From contig NZ_FNHP01000001.1 in the NCBI RefSeq assembly GCF_900103645.1, positions 62,001 through 126,000 on the forward strand: DNA of 64,000 bases, in the 5' to 3' direction. This DNA is from Oryzisolibacter propanilivorax (GTDB taxonomy: Bacteria; Pseudomonadota; Gammaproteobacteria; Burkholderiales; Burkholderiaceae_C). Of the stretch, positions 57,771-64,000 are shown in pieces (positions within the stretch are counted from its first letter, which is position 1; the number at the start of each line of letters is the position of its first letter). The position numbers were made by a program, and so were the translations under genes. Under the pieces are notes generated by a model. It was not told the DNA's origin, made no database searches, and saw only the letters and a program-made list of their open reading frames with translations.

Positions 57771-57869
57771 TCAGAACTTTTCGGGCCGCAGCAGCGCGTA
57801 GCCCAGGTAGGCGAACAGGCCCAGCGCCAGTACGGCGGCCAGGGGCTCGATAAAAGACGTCAGTGACAT
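57771..57869 (-). CDS. kdpF: KdpF small membrane subunit
   Basis: This 32-residue protein has sequence [20 protein letters not shown] followed by [12 protein letters not shown]: one membrane span and the C-terminal RPEKF typical of KdpF. It stabilises the KdpABC complex. It is the first gene of the - strand kdp operon, with the regulatory repeats at 57939-57987 upstream. Confidence 0.9.
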   Translation of the reverse strand: MSLTSFIEPLAAVLALGLFAYLGYALLRPEKF

Positions 57870-57920
57870 GGCGGTTGGTCTTCACGCCGCGCAACGGGGC
57901 GGCTTCCTTGCGGTGCGTCG

Positions 57921-57987
57921 ATGCTAGGAAGGCGCGTGTCAAGAAGCGCTCAAGAGTGCGCATGCCCGCATCAAGAAAGCATCAAGA
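57921..57987 (-). promoter_or_regulatory. Predicted KdpE-activated kdp promoter with phased direct repeats
   Basis: On the - strand, TCTTGA occurs four times (plus-strand TCAAGA at 57939, 57950, 57971, 57982), spaced 11, 21 and 11 bp, so all on about one DNA face. A -10-like TAGCAT lies at 57926-57921, 12 bp past the last repeat, and no proper -35 is present. Tandem 11-bp repeats replacing the -35 are the pattern of OmpR/PhoB-family activators, to which KdpE belongs. The kdpF start is 52 bp downstream. The rest of the gap to lgt holds no gene. Confidence 0.55.
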
Positions 57988-58037
57988 CACCGGCGCGGCG
58001 GCGCCGCCGCGGCGGGCGCATCGGCCACAATCCAGCC

Positions 58038-58850
58038 ATGCTCATGTACCCGCATATCGACCCCGTGGCCCTGCAGATCGGGCCGCTGGCCATCCACTGG
58101 TATGGCCTGACCTACCTGGCCGGCTTCGCCCTGTTCATGTTCCTCGGCACGCGCCGCCTGCGCCACGTGCCCTACGTCCAGCACGGCTGGACGCGCAAGG
58201 ACGTGGAGGACATCCTGTTCCTCGGCGTGCTGGGGGTGGTGGTAGGCGGGCGCCTGGGGTACTGCCTGTTCTACAAGCCTGGCCACTACCTGACGCATCC
58301 GCTGGAGATCTTCGCCATCTGGCAGGGCGGCATGAGCTTTCACGGCGGGCTGCTGGGCGTGATCGGCTCGATGCTCTGGTTCGCGCATTCGCGCCGCCGG
58401 CCGTGGCTGGAGGTGGCCGATTTCGTGGCGCCGTGCGTGCCCACGGGCCTGGCGGCGGGGCGCATCGGCAACTTCATCAACGGCGAGCTGTGGGGGCGGT
58501 TTTCATCGCCGGACCTGCCCTGGGGCATGGTGTTTCCGCAAAGCGGCTCGATGCTGCCACGCCACCCGTCGCAGATCTACCAGTTCCTGCTGGAGGGGCT
58601 GCTGCTGTTCGTCCTGCTGTGGCTGTACGCGCGCCGGCCGCGCAGGCAGGGCGAGGTGGCCGGCGCCTTTCTGGTGGGCTACGGCACGCTGCGTTTCACG
58701 GCCGAATACTTCCGCGAGCCCGACGCTTTCCTGGGCCTGCTGGGCCTGGGATTGAGCATGGGCCAGTGGCTGTGCGTGCCGATGGTGCTGGCGGGCGTGG
58801 CGCTGTGGGCGCGCGCGCAGCGCCGGCCGGCGATGGTCGGAACTGGCTGA
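58038..58850 (+). CDS. lgt: Prolipoprotein diacylglyceryl transferase
   Basis: This 270-residue inner-membrane enzyme transfers diacylglycerol to the lipobox Cys of prolipoproteins. Seven spans are predicted; [14 protein letters not shown] (His about 104) and the signature [14 protein letters not shown] (about 141-154) are intact. The gene is divergent from kdp. The upstream in-frame extension overlaps the kdp regulatory repeats and was rejected in favour of this ATG. Confidence 0.96.
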   Translation: MLMYPHIDPVALQIGPLAIHWYGLTYLAGFALFMFLGTRRLRHVPYVQHGWTRKDVEDILFLGVLGVVVGGRLGYCLFYKPGHYLTHPLEIFAIWQGGMSFHGGLLGVIGSMLWFAHSRRRPWLEVADFVAPCVPTGLAAGRIGNFINGELWGRFSSPDLPWGMVFPQSGSMLPRHPSQIYQFLLEGLLLFVLLWLYARRPRRQGEVAGAFLVGYGTLRFTAEYFREPDAFLGLLGLGLSMGQWLCVPMVLAGVALWARAQRRPAMVGTG

Positions 58851-58946
58851 CGCCCGGACCGGACGCGCGCAGTCCCGGCCGGTGCGATGCGCTGGCAAGC
58901 TGTGCGGGATGCTTGTTTTGTTCACTTCGTTTTGTCAGCGCCGCCC

Positions 58947-60392
58947 ATGAATGCACCTGCCTCCTGGATCTTCCGCAACGTCGCCCGCCTGCTGCCGCAG
59001 GGCGACAGGGTCGACGCCGGTGCCAAGGGCGCCCCGGGCGCGCGCGGCACGGATGCGCGCATGCAGGCCACGCTGCGCCGCGCCGGCGAGGCCCTGCCGC
59101 CGCGCACGCTGCGCCGCCTGCTGACCGACCTGCAGGAGGTCGCCGCACCGCGCCTGAGCGAAGTCGAGGCCGGGCGCCACGCGCAGGCCGTCGCCCAGTG
59201 GTATGCCAGCGCCGCGCCCGAGGAGCGGCGCGACCTGTGGCTGCTGCTGTGCGAGCAGTTCGCCCCCGATGCGCAGCGCGTGCAGGCCGCGCAGCAACGC
59301 TACCTGGAGGCCGCCGGCACCGACGAGGCCCCGCAAGCCGAGGCGCAGCTGCGCCGCGCGCTGGTCTCGCCGCGCACGCGGCTGCTGCAGCGTTTCGCGG
59401 TGTTCCCGCAGGGGCTGCGCTTTCTGGTGGACCTGCGCGCCGAGCTGCTGCCGCATCTGAAGACCGACCCGCGCCTGCTGCCGCTGGACGCCGAGCTGGA
59501 GCAGTTGTTTTCCACTTGGTTCGACGTGGCGTTCCTCCAGCTGCGCCGGCTGTCATGGGACTCGCCCGCGTCGCTTTTGGAAAAGCTGATCGAGTACGAG
59601 GCGGTGCACGACATCAAGGGCTGGGCCGACCTGAAGAACCGCCTGGACAGCGACCGGCGCTGCTACGGCTTCTTCCACCCGCGCCTGGACGGCGTGCCGC
59701 TGATCTTCGTCGAGGTGGCGCTGGTGACCGCGATCTCGGACAGCATCACCCCGCTGCTGGACGAAGCCGCCGCGCCGGCAGACCTGGCGCGCGCCACCAC
59801 CGCCATCTTCTATTCGATCAGCAACACCCAGACCGGCCTGCGCGGGGTGAGCTTCGGCGACTCGCTCATTAAGCACGTGGTGGAGACGCTGCAGGGGGAG
59901 TTTCCGCGCCTGCGCACCTTCGCCACGCTCTCGCCCATCCCCGGCTTTCGCGCCTGGCTGTCGCGCCACGGCGCGGCGCAGCTGGCCCTGTTGCAGGACA
60001 AGGAACGCCTCGAGTTGACGCGTGCGCTGCGGTTGCCGGACGGCGAAGAGGTGGAACTGGCGCAGGTGCTGGCGGCCGTGGAGGGCGACACGCCGCTCGA
60101 GCCCAAATCGCCCGTGCGCCAGTTCGTGCTGCGCTGCGCGGCGCGTTACCTGGGCCGCGAACTGCATGACGGGCGCCCGCTGGACGCGGTGGCGCGCTTC
60201 CACCTGGGCAACGGAGCGCGTGTGGAGCGGCTGAACTGGGGCGGCGACCCGTCGGCGAAAGGGCGCAAGCAGTCCTTCGGGTTGATGGTGAACTACCTGT
60301 ACGACCCCAAGCGCCTGGACCGCCACCGCGAAATGCTGGCCGAGGGGCGCATTCCCGTGTCAAAAGAGATCGAGGCGCTGTGCAAGGGCTGA
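58947..60392 (+). CDS. Malonyl-CoA decarboxylase
   Basis: This 481-residue protein converts malonyl-CoA to acetyl-CoA and CO2. It has an N-terminal helical domain and a C-terminal acetyltransferase-like domain with FFHPRLDGVPLIFVEVAL, FYSISNTQTGLRGVSFG and NYLYDPKRLDRHREML, all typical of the family. The catalytic Ser and His are probably in the SISNTQ and VARFHLGNG segments. It stands first in a unit with an enoyl-CoA hydratase-like gene and malonyl-CoA synthetase, together a malonate-use route. A bacterial rather than mitochondrial-type N-terminus. Confidence 0.93.
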   Translation: MNAPASWIFRNVARLLPQGDRVDAGAKGAPGARGTDARMQATLRRAGEALPPRTLRRLLTDLQEVAAPRLSEVEAGRHAQAVAQWYASAAPEERRDLWLLLCEQFAPDAQRVQAAQQRYLEAAGTDEAPQAEAQLRRALVSPRTRLLQRFAVFPQGLRFLVDLRAELLPHLKTDPRLLPLDAELEQLFSTWFDVAFLQLRRLSWDSPASLLEKLIEYEAVHDIKGWADLKNRLDSDRRCYGFFHPRLDGVPLIFVEVALVTAISDSITPLLDEAAAPADLARATTAIFYSISNTQTGLRGVSFGDSLIKHVVETLQGEFPRLRTFATLSPIPGFRAWLSRHGAAQLALLQDKERLELTRALRLPDGEEVELAQVLAAVEGDTPLEPKSPVRQFVLRCAARYLGRELHDGRPLDAVARFHLGNGARVERLNWGGDPSAKGRKQSFGLMVNYLYDPKRLDRHREMLAEGRIPVSKEIEALCKG

Positions 60393-60435
60393 GGCAGACC
60401 TGCAGCGGCGGCGAAAACACCAAGAAAGCGAATTC

Positions 60436-61281
60436 ATGACAGCGGAAGTGAGCGTGCGCTGGGCGCAGGATCAGCCAGGCAGTGATGGCGACAGCGCGTC
60501 CGACCGTGGGCTGGTGCACGTGCAGCTGCGCCACGACGGCCGGCTGAACGCCATGTCGCGCGCCATGTGGCGCCAGCTGCGCGGGGCGTTCGAGCAGATT
60601 CAGGCCGACGACAGTGCGCGCTGCGTGCTGCTGCAGGGCGCGGACGGGGCGTTCTGCGCCGGCGGTGACATCTCCGAGTACCCGGATTTCCGTTTTGACG
60701 CGCAGCAGCTGCGCGCCTTCCACGAGGACGAGGTCTGGGGCGCTCTGGGGGCGATGCTGGCCTGCGACGTGCCCATCGTCGCGGCGATCGCCGGGCCGTG
60801 CATGGGCGCGGGCGTGGAGATCGCCAGTTGCTGCGACGTGCGCATCGCCGCGCAGGACGCGCGCTTCGGCGCGCCCATCGCGCGCCTGGGGTTTCCGATG
60901 GCACCGCGCGAGGCAGCGCTGGTGGTGGGCAGCGTGGGCGACGCCATCGCCCGGCGCATGCTGCTGGAGGCCGCCACCTTCGACGCGGAAGCGTTGGCGC
61001 GGCAGGGATTCCTGGCGCGCGTGGTGACGCCGGAGCAACTGCAGCCGGAAGCGCTGGCCAGCGCCCGGCGCATCGCCGCGCTGGCGCCGCAGGCGGCGCG
61101 CATGAACAAGCGCACGCTGCGCACCTTGCATGAACGAAAAGTGCCTCCAGTCCATGAAAATAAAAGGCTCGCAGCTATGCAATCAATAGCAATTGAGGCC
61201 GATCCCTATGCTTACGCCGACAGCGCCGAGCACCGCGAGGGCATCACCGCCTTCCTGCACAAGCGCGCCCCCGTCTTCTGA
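60436..61281 (+). CDS. Enoyl-CoA hydratase/isomerase family protein
   Basis: This 281-residue crotonase-fold protein has the oxyanion-hole segment GAFCAGGDISEYP (near 71-83) and AGPCMGAGVEIASCCD (near 117-132). At the usual Glu pair positions it shows EIASCCDVR and APREAALVVG, so hydratase activity is plausible but not assured. A stretch of about 20 residues near 234-253 (KVPPVHENKRLAAMQS) is encoded by a dispersed repeat in frame; it lies just before the conserved C-terminal helix with AEHREGITAFLHKRAP. Located between malonyl-CoA decarboxylase and malonyl-CoA synthetase. Confidence 0.85.
   Translation: MTAEVSVRWAQDQPGSDGDSASDRGLVHVQLRHDGRLNAMSRAMWRQLRGAFEQIQADDSARCVLLQGADGAFCAGGDISEYPDFRFDAQQLRAFHEDEVWGALGAMLACDVPIVAAIAGPCMGAGVEIASCCDVRIAAQDARFGAPIARLGFPMAPREAALVVGSVGDAIARRMLLEAATFDAEALARQGFLARVVTPEQLQPEALASARRIAALAPQAARMNKRTLRTLHERKVPPVHENKRLAAMQSIAIEADPYAYADSAEHREGITAFLHKRAPVF
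61137..61195 (-). repeat. Dispersed TGCTAT/ATAGCTG repeat, copy 9, inside a coding region
   Basis: On the - strand it reads TTGCTATTGATTG, GCATAGCTGCGAGCC, then GGACTGGAGGCACTTTT. It is translated in frame from the + strand as part of the crotonase-family protein. Confidence 0.75.
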
Positions 61282-61306
61282 CAGCCGCTCACTGCCGCAT
61301 CCCGCC

Positions 61307-62890
61307 ATGCCCAACGACATCTTGGACTGCAACCTGTTCAGCGCGCTGCGCGCCGCCTTTCCCGCCGACCTGGACGCCACCGCCATCGAGGCATCGGCGC
61401 CCGATGGCGGCTGGCTGCACTACAGCTGGCGCGACCTGGACCGCGCCAGCGCGCGCATCGCCAACCTGCTGGCGTCGCTGCAGCTGCCGGCGGGCAGCCG
61501 CATCGCCGTGCAGGTGGAAAAGTCCGTCGAGGCGCTGGCGCTGTACCTGGCGACGCTGCGCGCCGGGCACGTGTACCTGCCCCTGAACACCGCCTACCAG
61601 CAGGCCGAGATCGAATACTTCATCGGGGACGCCGAGCCGGCGGTGGTGGTCTGTGCGCCGGCGAACTTCGGCTGGGTGTCGCGCATCGCCTTCACCGCCG
61701 GCACGCGGCATGTCTTCACGCTGGGCGAAGACCGCAGCGGCAGCCTGCTGGAGCGCGCCGTGCACTTCGGCGACGAACAGCTGCCGGTGGCGCGTGGACA
61801 GGGCGACCTGGCGGCCATCCTCTACACCAGCGGCACCACCGGCCGCAGCAAGGGGGCGATGCTGACGCACGGCAACCTGCTGTCCAACGCGCTTGTGCTG
61901 CGCGACTACTGGGGCTGGCGACAGCCGCAGGAGGAGGGCGGCGGCGACGTGCTGATCCACGCGCTGCCCATCTTCCACGTGCACGGCCTGTTTGTTGCCA
62001 GCCACGGCGCGTTGCTCAGCGGCAGCAGGATGATCTGGCTGCCCCGGTTTGACGCGCGCGTGGTGCTGGAGCAGCTGCCGCGCGCCACGGTGTTCATGGG
62101 CGTGCCGACGCTGTACGTGCGCCTGCTGGCGGAGCCCGGCCTGACGCGCGAGGCGGCGCGGCACATGCGGCTGTTCATCTCCGGCTCGGCGCCACTGCTG
62201 ATCGAGACGTTCCGCCGATGGCAGGAGCGCACCGGCTACACCATCCTGGAGCGCTACGGCATGAGCGAGACCGCCATGCTGACCTCCAACCCCTATGCGC
62301 CCGATGCACGCCACGGCGGACTGGCCGAGCGGCGCGGCGGCACCGTCGGCTTTCCCCTGCCGGGCGTGGGCCTGCGGGTGGTGGACGATGCCGGCCAGCC
62401 GCTGGCGGCAGGCGAGGTCGGGCATATCCAGGTGTGCGGGCCGAACGTGTTCGCCGGCTATTGGCGCATGCCCGAGAAGACCGCCGAGGAGTTCACCGCC
62501 GATGGCTGGTTCCGCACCGGCGACGTCGGGCTGCAGGACGCCGAGGGCTACGTGACGATCGTGGGGCGCAACAAGGACCTGATCATCAGCGGCGGCTACA
62601 ACGTCTACCCGGCTGAGGTGGAGGGCGCGCTGAACGAGTTGGCCGGTGTGCAGGAAAGCGCCGTGGTCGGCGTGCCGCACCCGGACTTTGGCGAGGTCGG
62701 GGTGGCGCTGGTCGTGCCACGCCCCGGTGCGCAGCCCGATCCACGGGCAATGCTGGAGGAACTGCGCACGCGGCTGGCGAACTACAAGCTGCCCAAGCGC
62801 TGCGTCGTCGTGCCGCAGCTGCCGCGCAATGCCATGGGCAAGGTGCAGAAGAACCTGCTGCGCGAGGAGTACCGGCAGTCATTTGCCTGA
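61307..62890 (+). CDS. matB: Malonyl-CoA synthetase (MatB-like)
   Basis: This 527-residue class I adenylate-forming enzyme is of the MatB subgroup, which ligates malonate and CoA. The P-loop is YTSGTTGRSKGAM; the MatB-like centre includes HALPIFHVHGLFVASH and ERYGMSETAMLTSNPY. The hinge region is GRNKDLIISGGYNVYP and the catalytic lysine lies in NAMGKVQKNLLR. Its position after malonyl-CoA decarboxylase supports malonate as substrate. No malonate carrier is seen nearby. A strong terminator follows. Confidence 0.9.
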   Translation: MPNDILDCNLFSALRAAFPADLDATAIEASAPDGGWLHYSWRDLDRASARIANLLASLQLPAGSRIAVQVEKSVEALALYLATLRAGHVYLPLNTAYQQAEIEYFIGDAEPAVVVCAPANFGWVSRIAFTAGTRHVFTLGEDRSGSLLERAVHFGDEQLPVARGQGDLAAILYTSGTTGRSKGAMLTHGNLLSNALVLRDYWGWRQPQEEGGGDVLIHALPIFHVHGLFVASHGALLSGSRMIWLPRFDARVVLEQLPRATVFMGVPTLYVRLLAEPGLTREAARHMRLFISGSAPLLIETFRRWQERTGYTILERYGMSETAMLTSNPYAPDARHGGLAERRGGTVGFPLPGVGLRVVDDAGQPLAAGEVGHIQVCGPNVFAGYWRMPEKTAEEFTADGWFRTGDVGLQDAEGYVTIVGRNKDLIISGGYNVYPAEVEGALNELAGVQESAVVGVPHPDFGEVGVALVVPRPGAQPDPRAMLEELRTRLANYKLPKRCVVVPQLPRNAMGKVQKNLLREEYRQSFA

Positions 62891-62920
62891 ACCGGCGGCG
62901 CTGCCGGCCGCCAGAGAAGT

Positions 62921-62952
62921 AAAAAGCCGCGGACGGAGTGCCGCGGCTTTTT
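62921..62952 (+). terminator. Terminator of the malonate unit
   Basis: AAAAGCCGCGG pairs with CCGCGGCTTTT around an 8-nt loop, followed by T residues; the A-rich left arm makes it usable from both strands. Confidence 0.9.
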
Positions 62953-62954
62953 CC

Positions 62955-63011
62955 AGTTGCTATATTTTTACTAGCTAAAGGACCTTGATATATATGGGCC
63001 AGGGCAGGTTT
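62955..63011 (+). repeat. Dispersed TGCTAT/ATAGCTG repeat, copy 10
   Basis: It reads GTTGCTATATTT, CTAGCTAAAGGACC, then ATGGGCCAGGGCAGGTTTTT. It lies between the convergent matB and universal stress protein genes. Confidence 0.7.
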
Positions 63012-63018
63012 TTATTCG

Positions 63019-63462
63019 TCAACGCAGCACCAGCACCGGAATGTGCGAGTGCGTCAGCACATGCTGCGTCTCGCTGCCCAGCAGCATGCGCTTGATGCCC
63101 TTGCGGCCGTGCGAGGCCATCACGATCAGGTCGCATTGGTGCTTCTTGGCGGCCTCGATGATGGCTTCGGCGATCAGGTCGGACTTGACGATCAGCGCCA
63201 TCACGCTCAGCCCTTCGCTGAGGCCACGCGCCTTGACGCCTTCCACCAGGGTTTGGGCTTCCTTGTTCCAGTGTTCCTCCACGCGCTTGATCTCGGACGG
63301 CTCGATGACGCTGCCGCCATCGAAGTAGCTGCGGGGATAGTGCGGCACCACTTTCAGCGCGATCACCGCGCTGCGCGCCAGCCGCGCCAGCTCCAGGCCG
63401 CTTTGCACGGCCTTCTCGGACAGCTCCGACCCGTCAGTAGCGATCAAAATGCGTTGGTACAT
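63019..63462 (-). CDS. Universal stress protein (UspA family)
   Basis: This 147-residue single USP domain begins YQRILIATDGSELSEKAV. The nucleotide-binding loop GRKGIKRMLLGSETQHV near the C-terminus fits the ATP-binding subgroup, and HSHIPVLVLR closes the fold. It is expressed under stress or low oxygen in many proteobacteria. An FNR/ANR box lies about 94 bp upstream of the start, with a -10-like TATGCT 31 bp from the box centre, which predicts anaerobic activation. Confidence 0.95.
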   Translation of the reverse strand: MYQRILIATDGSELSEKAVQSGLELARLARSAVIALKVVPHYPRSYFDGGSVIEPSEIKRVEEHWNKEAQTLVEGVKARGLSEGLSVMALIVKSDLIAEAIIEAAKKHQCDLIVMASHGRKGIKRMLLGSETQHVLTHSHIPVLVLR

Positions 63463-63528
63463 GGCGACTCCTCGAAAATTAGGTGACTGAAAGGATTAAA
63501 TCCCAAAACTTGGCCTAAATCAGGGGCC

Positions 63529-63569
63529 AGCATAGGATTGACCAGCCCTCTGAGCTTGATGCTAGTCAA
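63529..63569 (-). promoter_or_regulatory. FNR/ANR box with universal stress protein promoter
   Basis: TTGAT-GCTA-GTCAA (63556-63569) differs from the FNR consensus TTGAT-N4-ATCAA by one base. On the - strand a -10-like TATGCT lies at 63534-63529, placing the box at about -41, a class II activating position for the stress-protein gene. The box is also 36 bp upstream of the divergent P-ATPase start. Confidence 0.65.
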
Positions 63570-63604
63570 TGAATGCGTTGTCCGGGAAGGTTAATCTTTG
63601 CCTC

Positions 63605-64000
63605 ATGTCAATTTCATCGTCCGGTCACGCCGCCGCTACCGGAGCCTCTGCCGTGCCTGAAAGCCCGCTGCCCACGGGCGTGGCGCTGCTGGACGACCCA
63701 CAGGAATGGTCCGCCTTCGGCCGCCCGCATGGCGTGCCCGCGGGTGCGCCCGTGGATGCGCTGGCGCCCGAGGATACCGCCTGGGAGTCGCATGTTGTGC
63801 TGGGCGGCATGCACTGCGCCGCCTGTGCACTGACCATCGAGGAGGCGTTGCGCCAGGTGCCGGGCGTGCGCGAGGCGGATGTCAGCTCCGCCACCTGCCG
63901 CGCGCGCGTGGTCTGGCACCCGGGGCAAGTGCGTCCGTCGGGCTGGATGGAGGCGGTGCGCCGGGCCGGCTACCAGGCGCTGCCGGCCCTGGACGCCTTC
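63605..64000 (+). CDS. Heavy-metal P-type ATPase, N-terminal part (CcoI/FixI-like)
   Basis: The gene runs off the window; 132 residues are visible. An N-terminal non-conserved stretch leads to DDPQEWSAFGRP and a heavy-metal-associated domain with GMHCAACALTIEEALRQVPG (Cys71, Cys74). Together with ADVSSATCRARVVW this resembles CcoI/FixI copper ATPases that supply copper to cbb3 oxidase. The FNR box just upstream fits a cbb3-linked gene. The ATPase core is outside the window, so CopA remains possible. Confidence 0.8.
   Translation, partial: MSISSSGHAAATGASAVPESPLPTGVALLDDPQEWSAFGRPHGVPAGAPVDALAPEDTAWESHVVLGGMHCAACALTIEEALRQVPGVREADVSSATCRARVVWHPGQVRPSGWMEAVRRAGYQALPALDAF

Overview
The window is about 64 kb of high-GC DNA from a betaproteobacterium. 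Protein types, gene order (tRNA-Leu, tig, clpP, clpX, lon) and a dispersed repeat with TGCTAT and ATAGCTG cores suggest Comamonadaceae, of the Acidovorax/Alicycliphilus/Diaphorobacter/Comamonas kind. The genus cannot be fixed from sequence alone. I see no phage, IS element, CRISPR array or plasmid gene; this looks like chromosome.

Positions 1-24.7 kb are a catabolic supercluster that reads as a steroid (or closely similar alicyclic ketone) degradation locus. An envelope set comes first: DUF1329 and DUF1302 proteins (+ strand), then a YCF48-like protein, an MMPL/RND transporter and a SnoaL-like protein (- strand). Next are a Cys-less SCP2-thiolase/Ltp-like protein and a DUF35-MaoC fusion, which together resemble a side-chain hydratase/retro-aldolase. 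A divergent pair of operons follows. On the - strand: flavin reductase fused to a MarR-like domain, C-C hydrolase, dienoate hydratase, acylating aldehyde dehydrogenase and 4-hydroxy-2-oxoacid aldolase. On the + strand: an acyl-CoA-dehydrogenase-fold oxygenase, two KstD-type flavoproteins, a KshB-like reductase, an acyl-CoA ligase and an SDR. The extradiol dioxygenase (HsaC/TesB type) and Rieske oxygenase (KshA type) expected for such a pathway are not in the window. Four promoters in this part, and only this part, share a 12-bp palindrome GTCY-N4-RGAC centred about 42 bp upstream of the inferred transcription start. This looks like the operator of one cluster-wide activator.

Positions 24.8-37.3 kb carry folA and thyA, a glycolate-oxidase/D-2-hydroxyacid dehydrogenase-like flavoprotein, DUF2069 and YihY-family membrane proteins, the squalene genes hpnC-hpnD-hpnE, and an RND efflux adaptor/permease pair behind a perfect-arm palindromic operator.

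Positions 37.3-48 kb are core genome: tRNA-Leu(UAG), trigger factor, clpP, clpX, lon (sigma-32-like promoters before clpP and lon), two identical tRNA-Gly(GCC), tRNA-Cys, tRNA-Leu(UAA), an acidic conserved protein whose ribosome-binding site runs into the tRNA 3' end, murI and ilvD.

Positions 48-64 kb hold a pirin, bacterioferritin, the complete kdpF-(small ORF)-kdpA-kdpC-kdpB-kdpD-kdpE potassium system with candidate KdpE sites, lgt, a malonate unit (malonyl-CoA decarboxylase, enoyl-CoA hydratase-like protein, malonyl-CoA synthetase), a universal stress protein, and the start of a copper-type P-ATPase that diverges from it across an FNR/ANR box. Functional calls come from motif recognition by eye; no database search was run.
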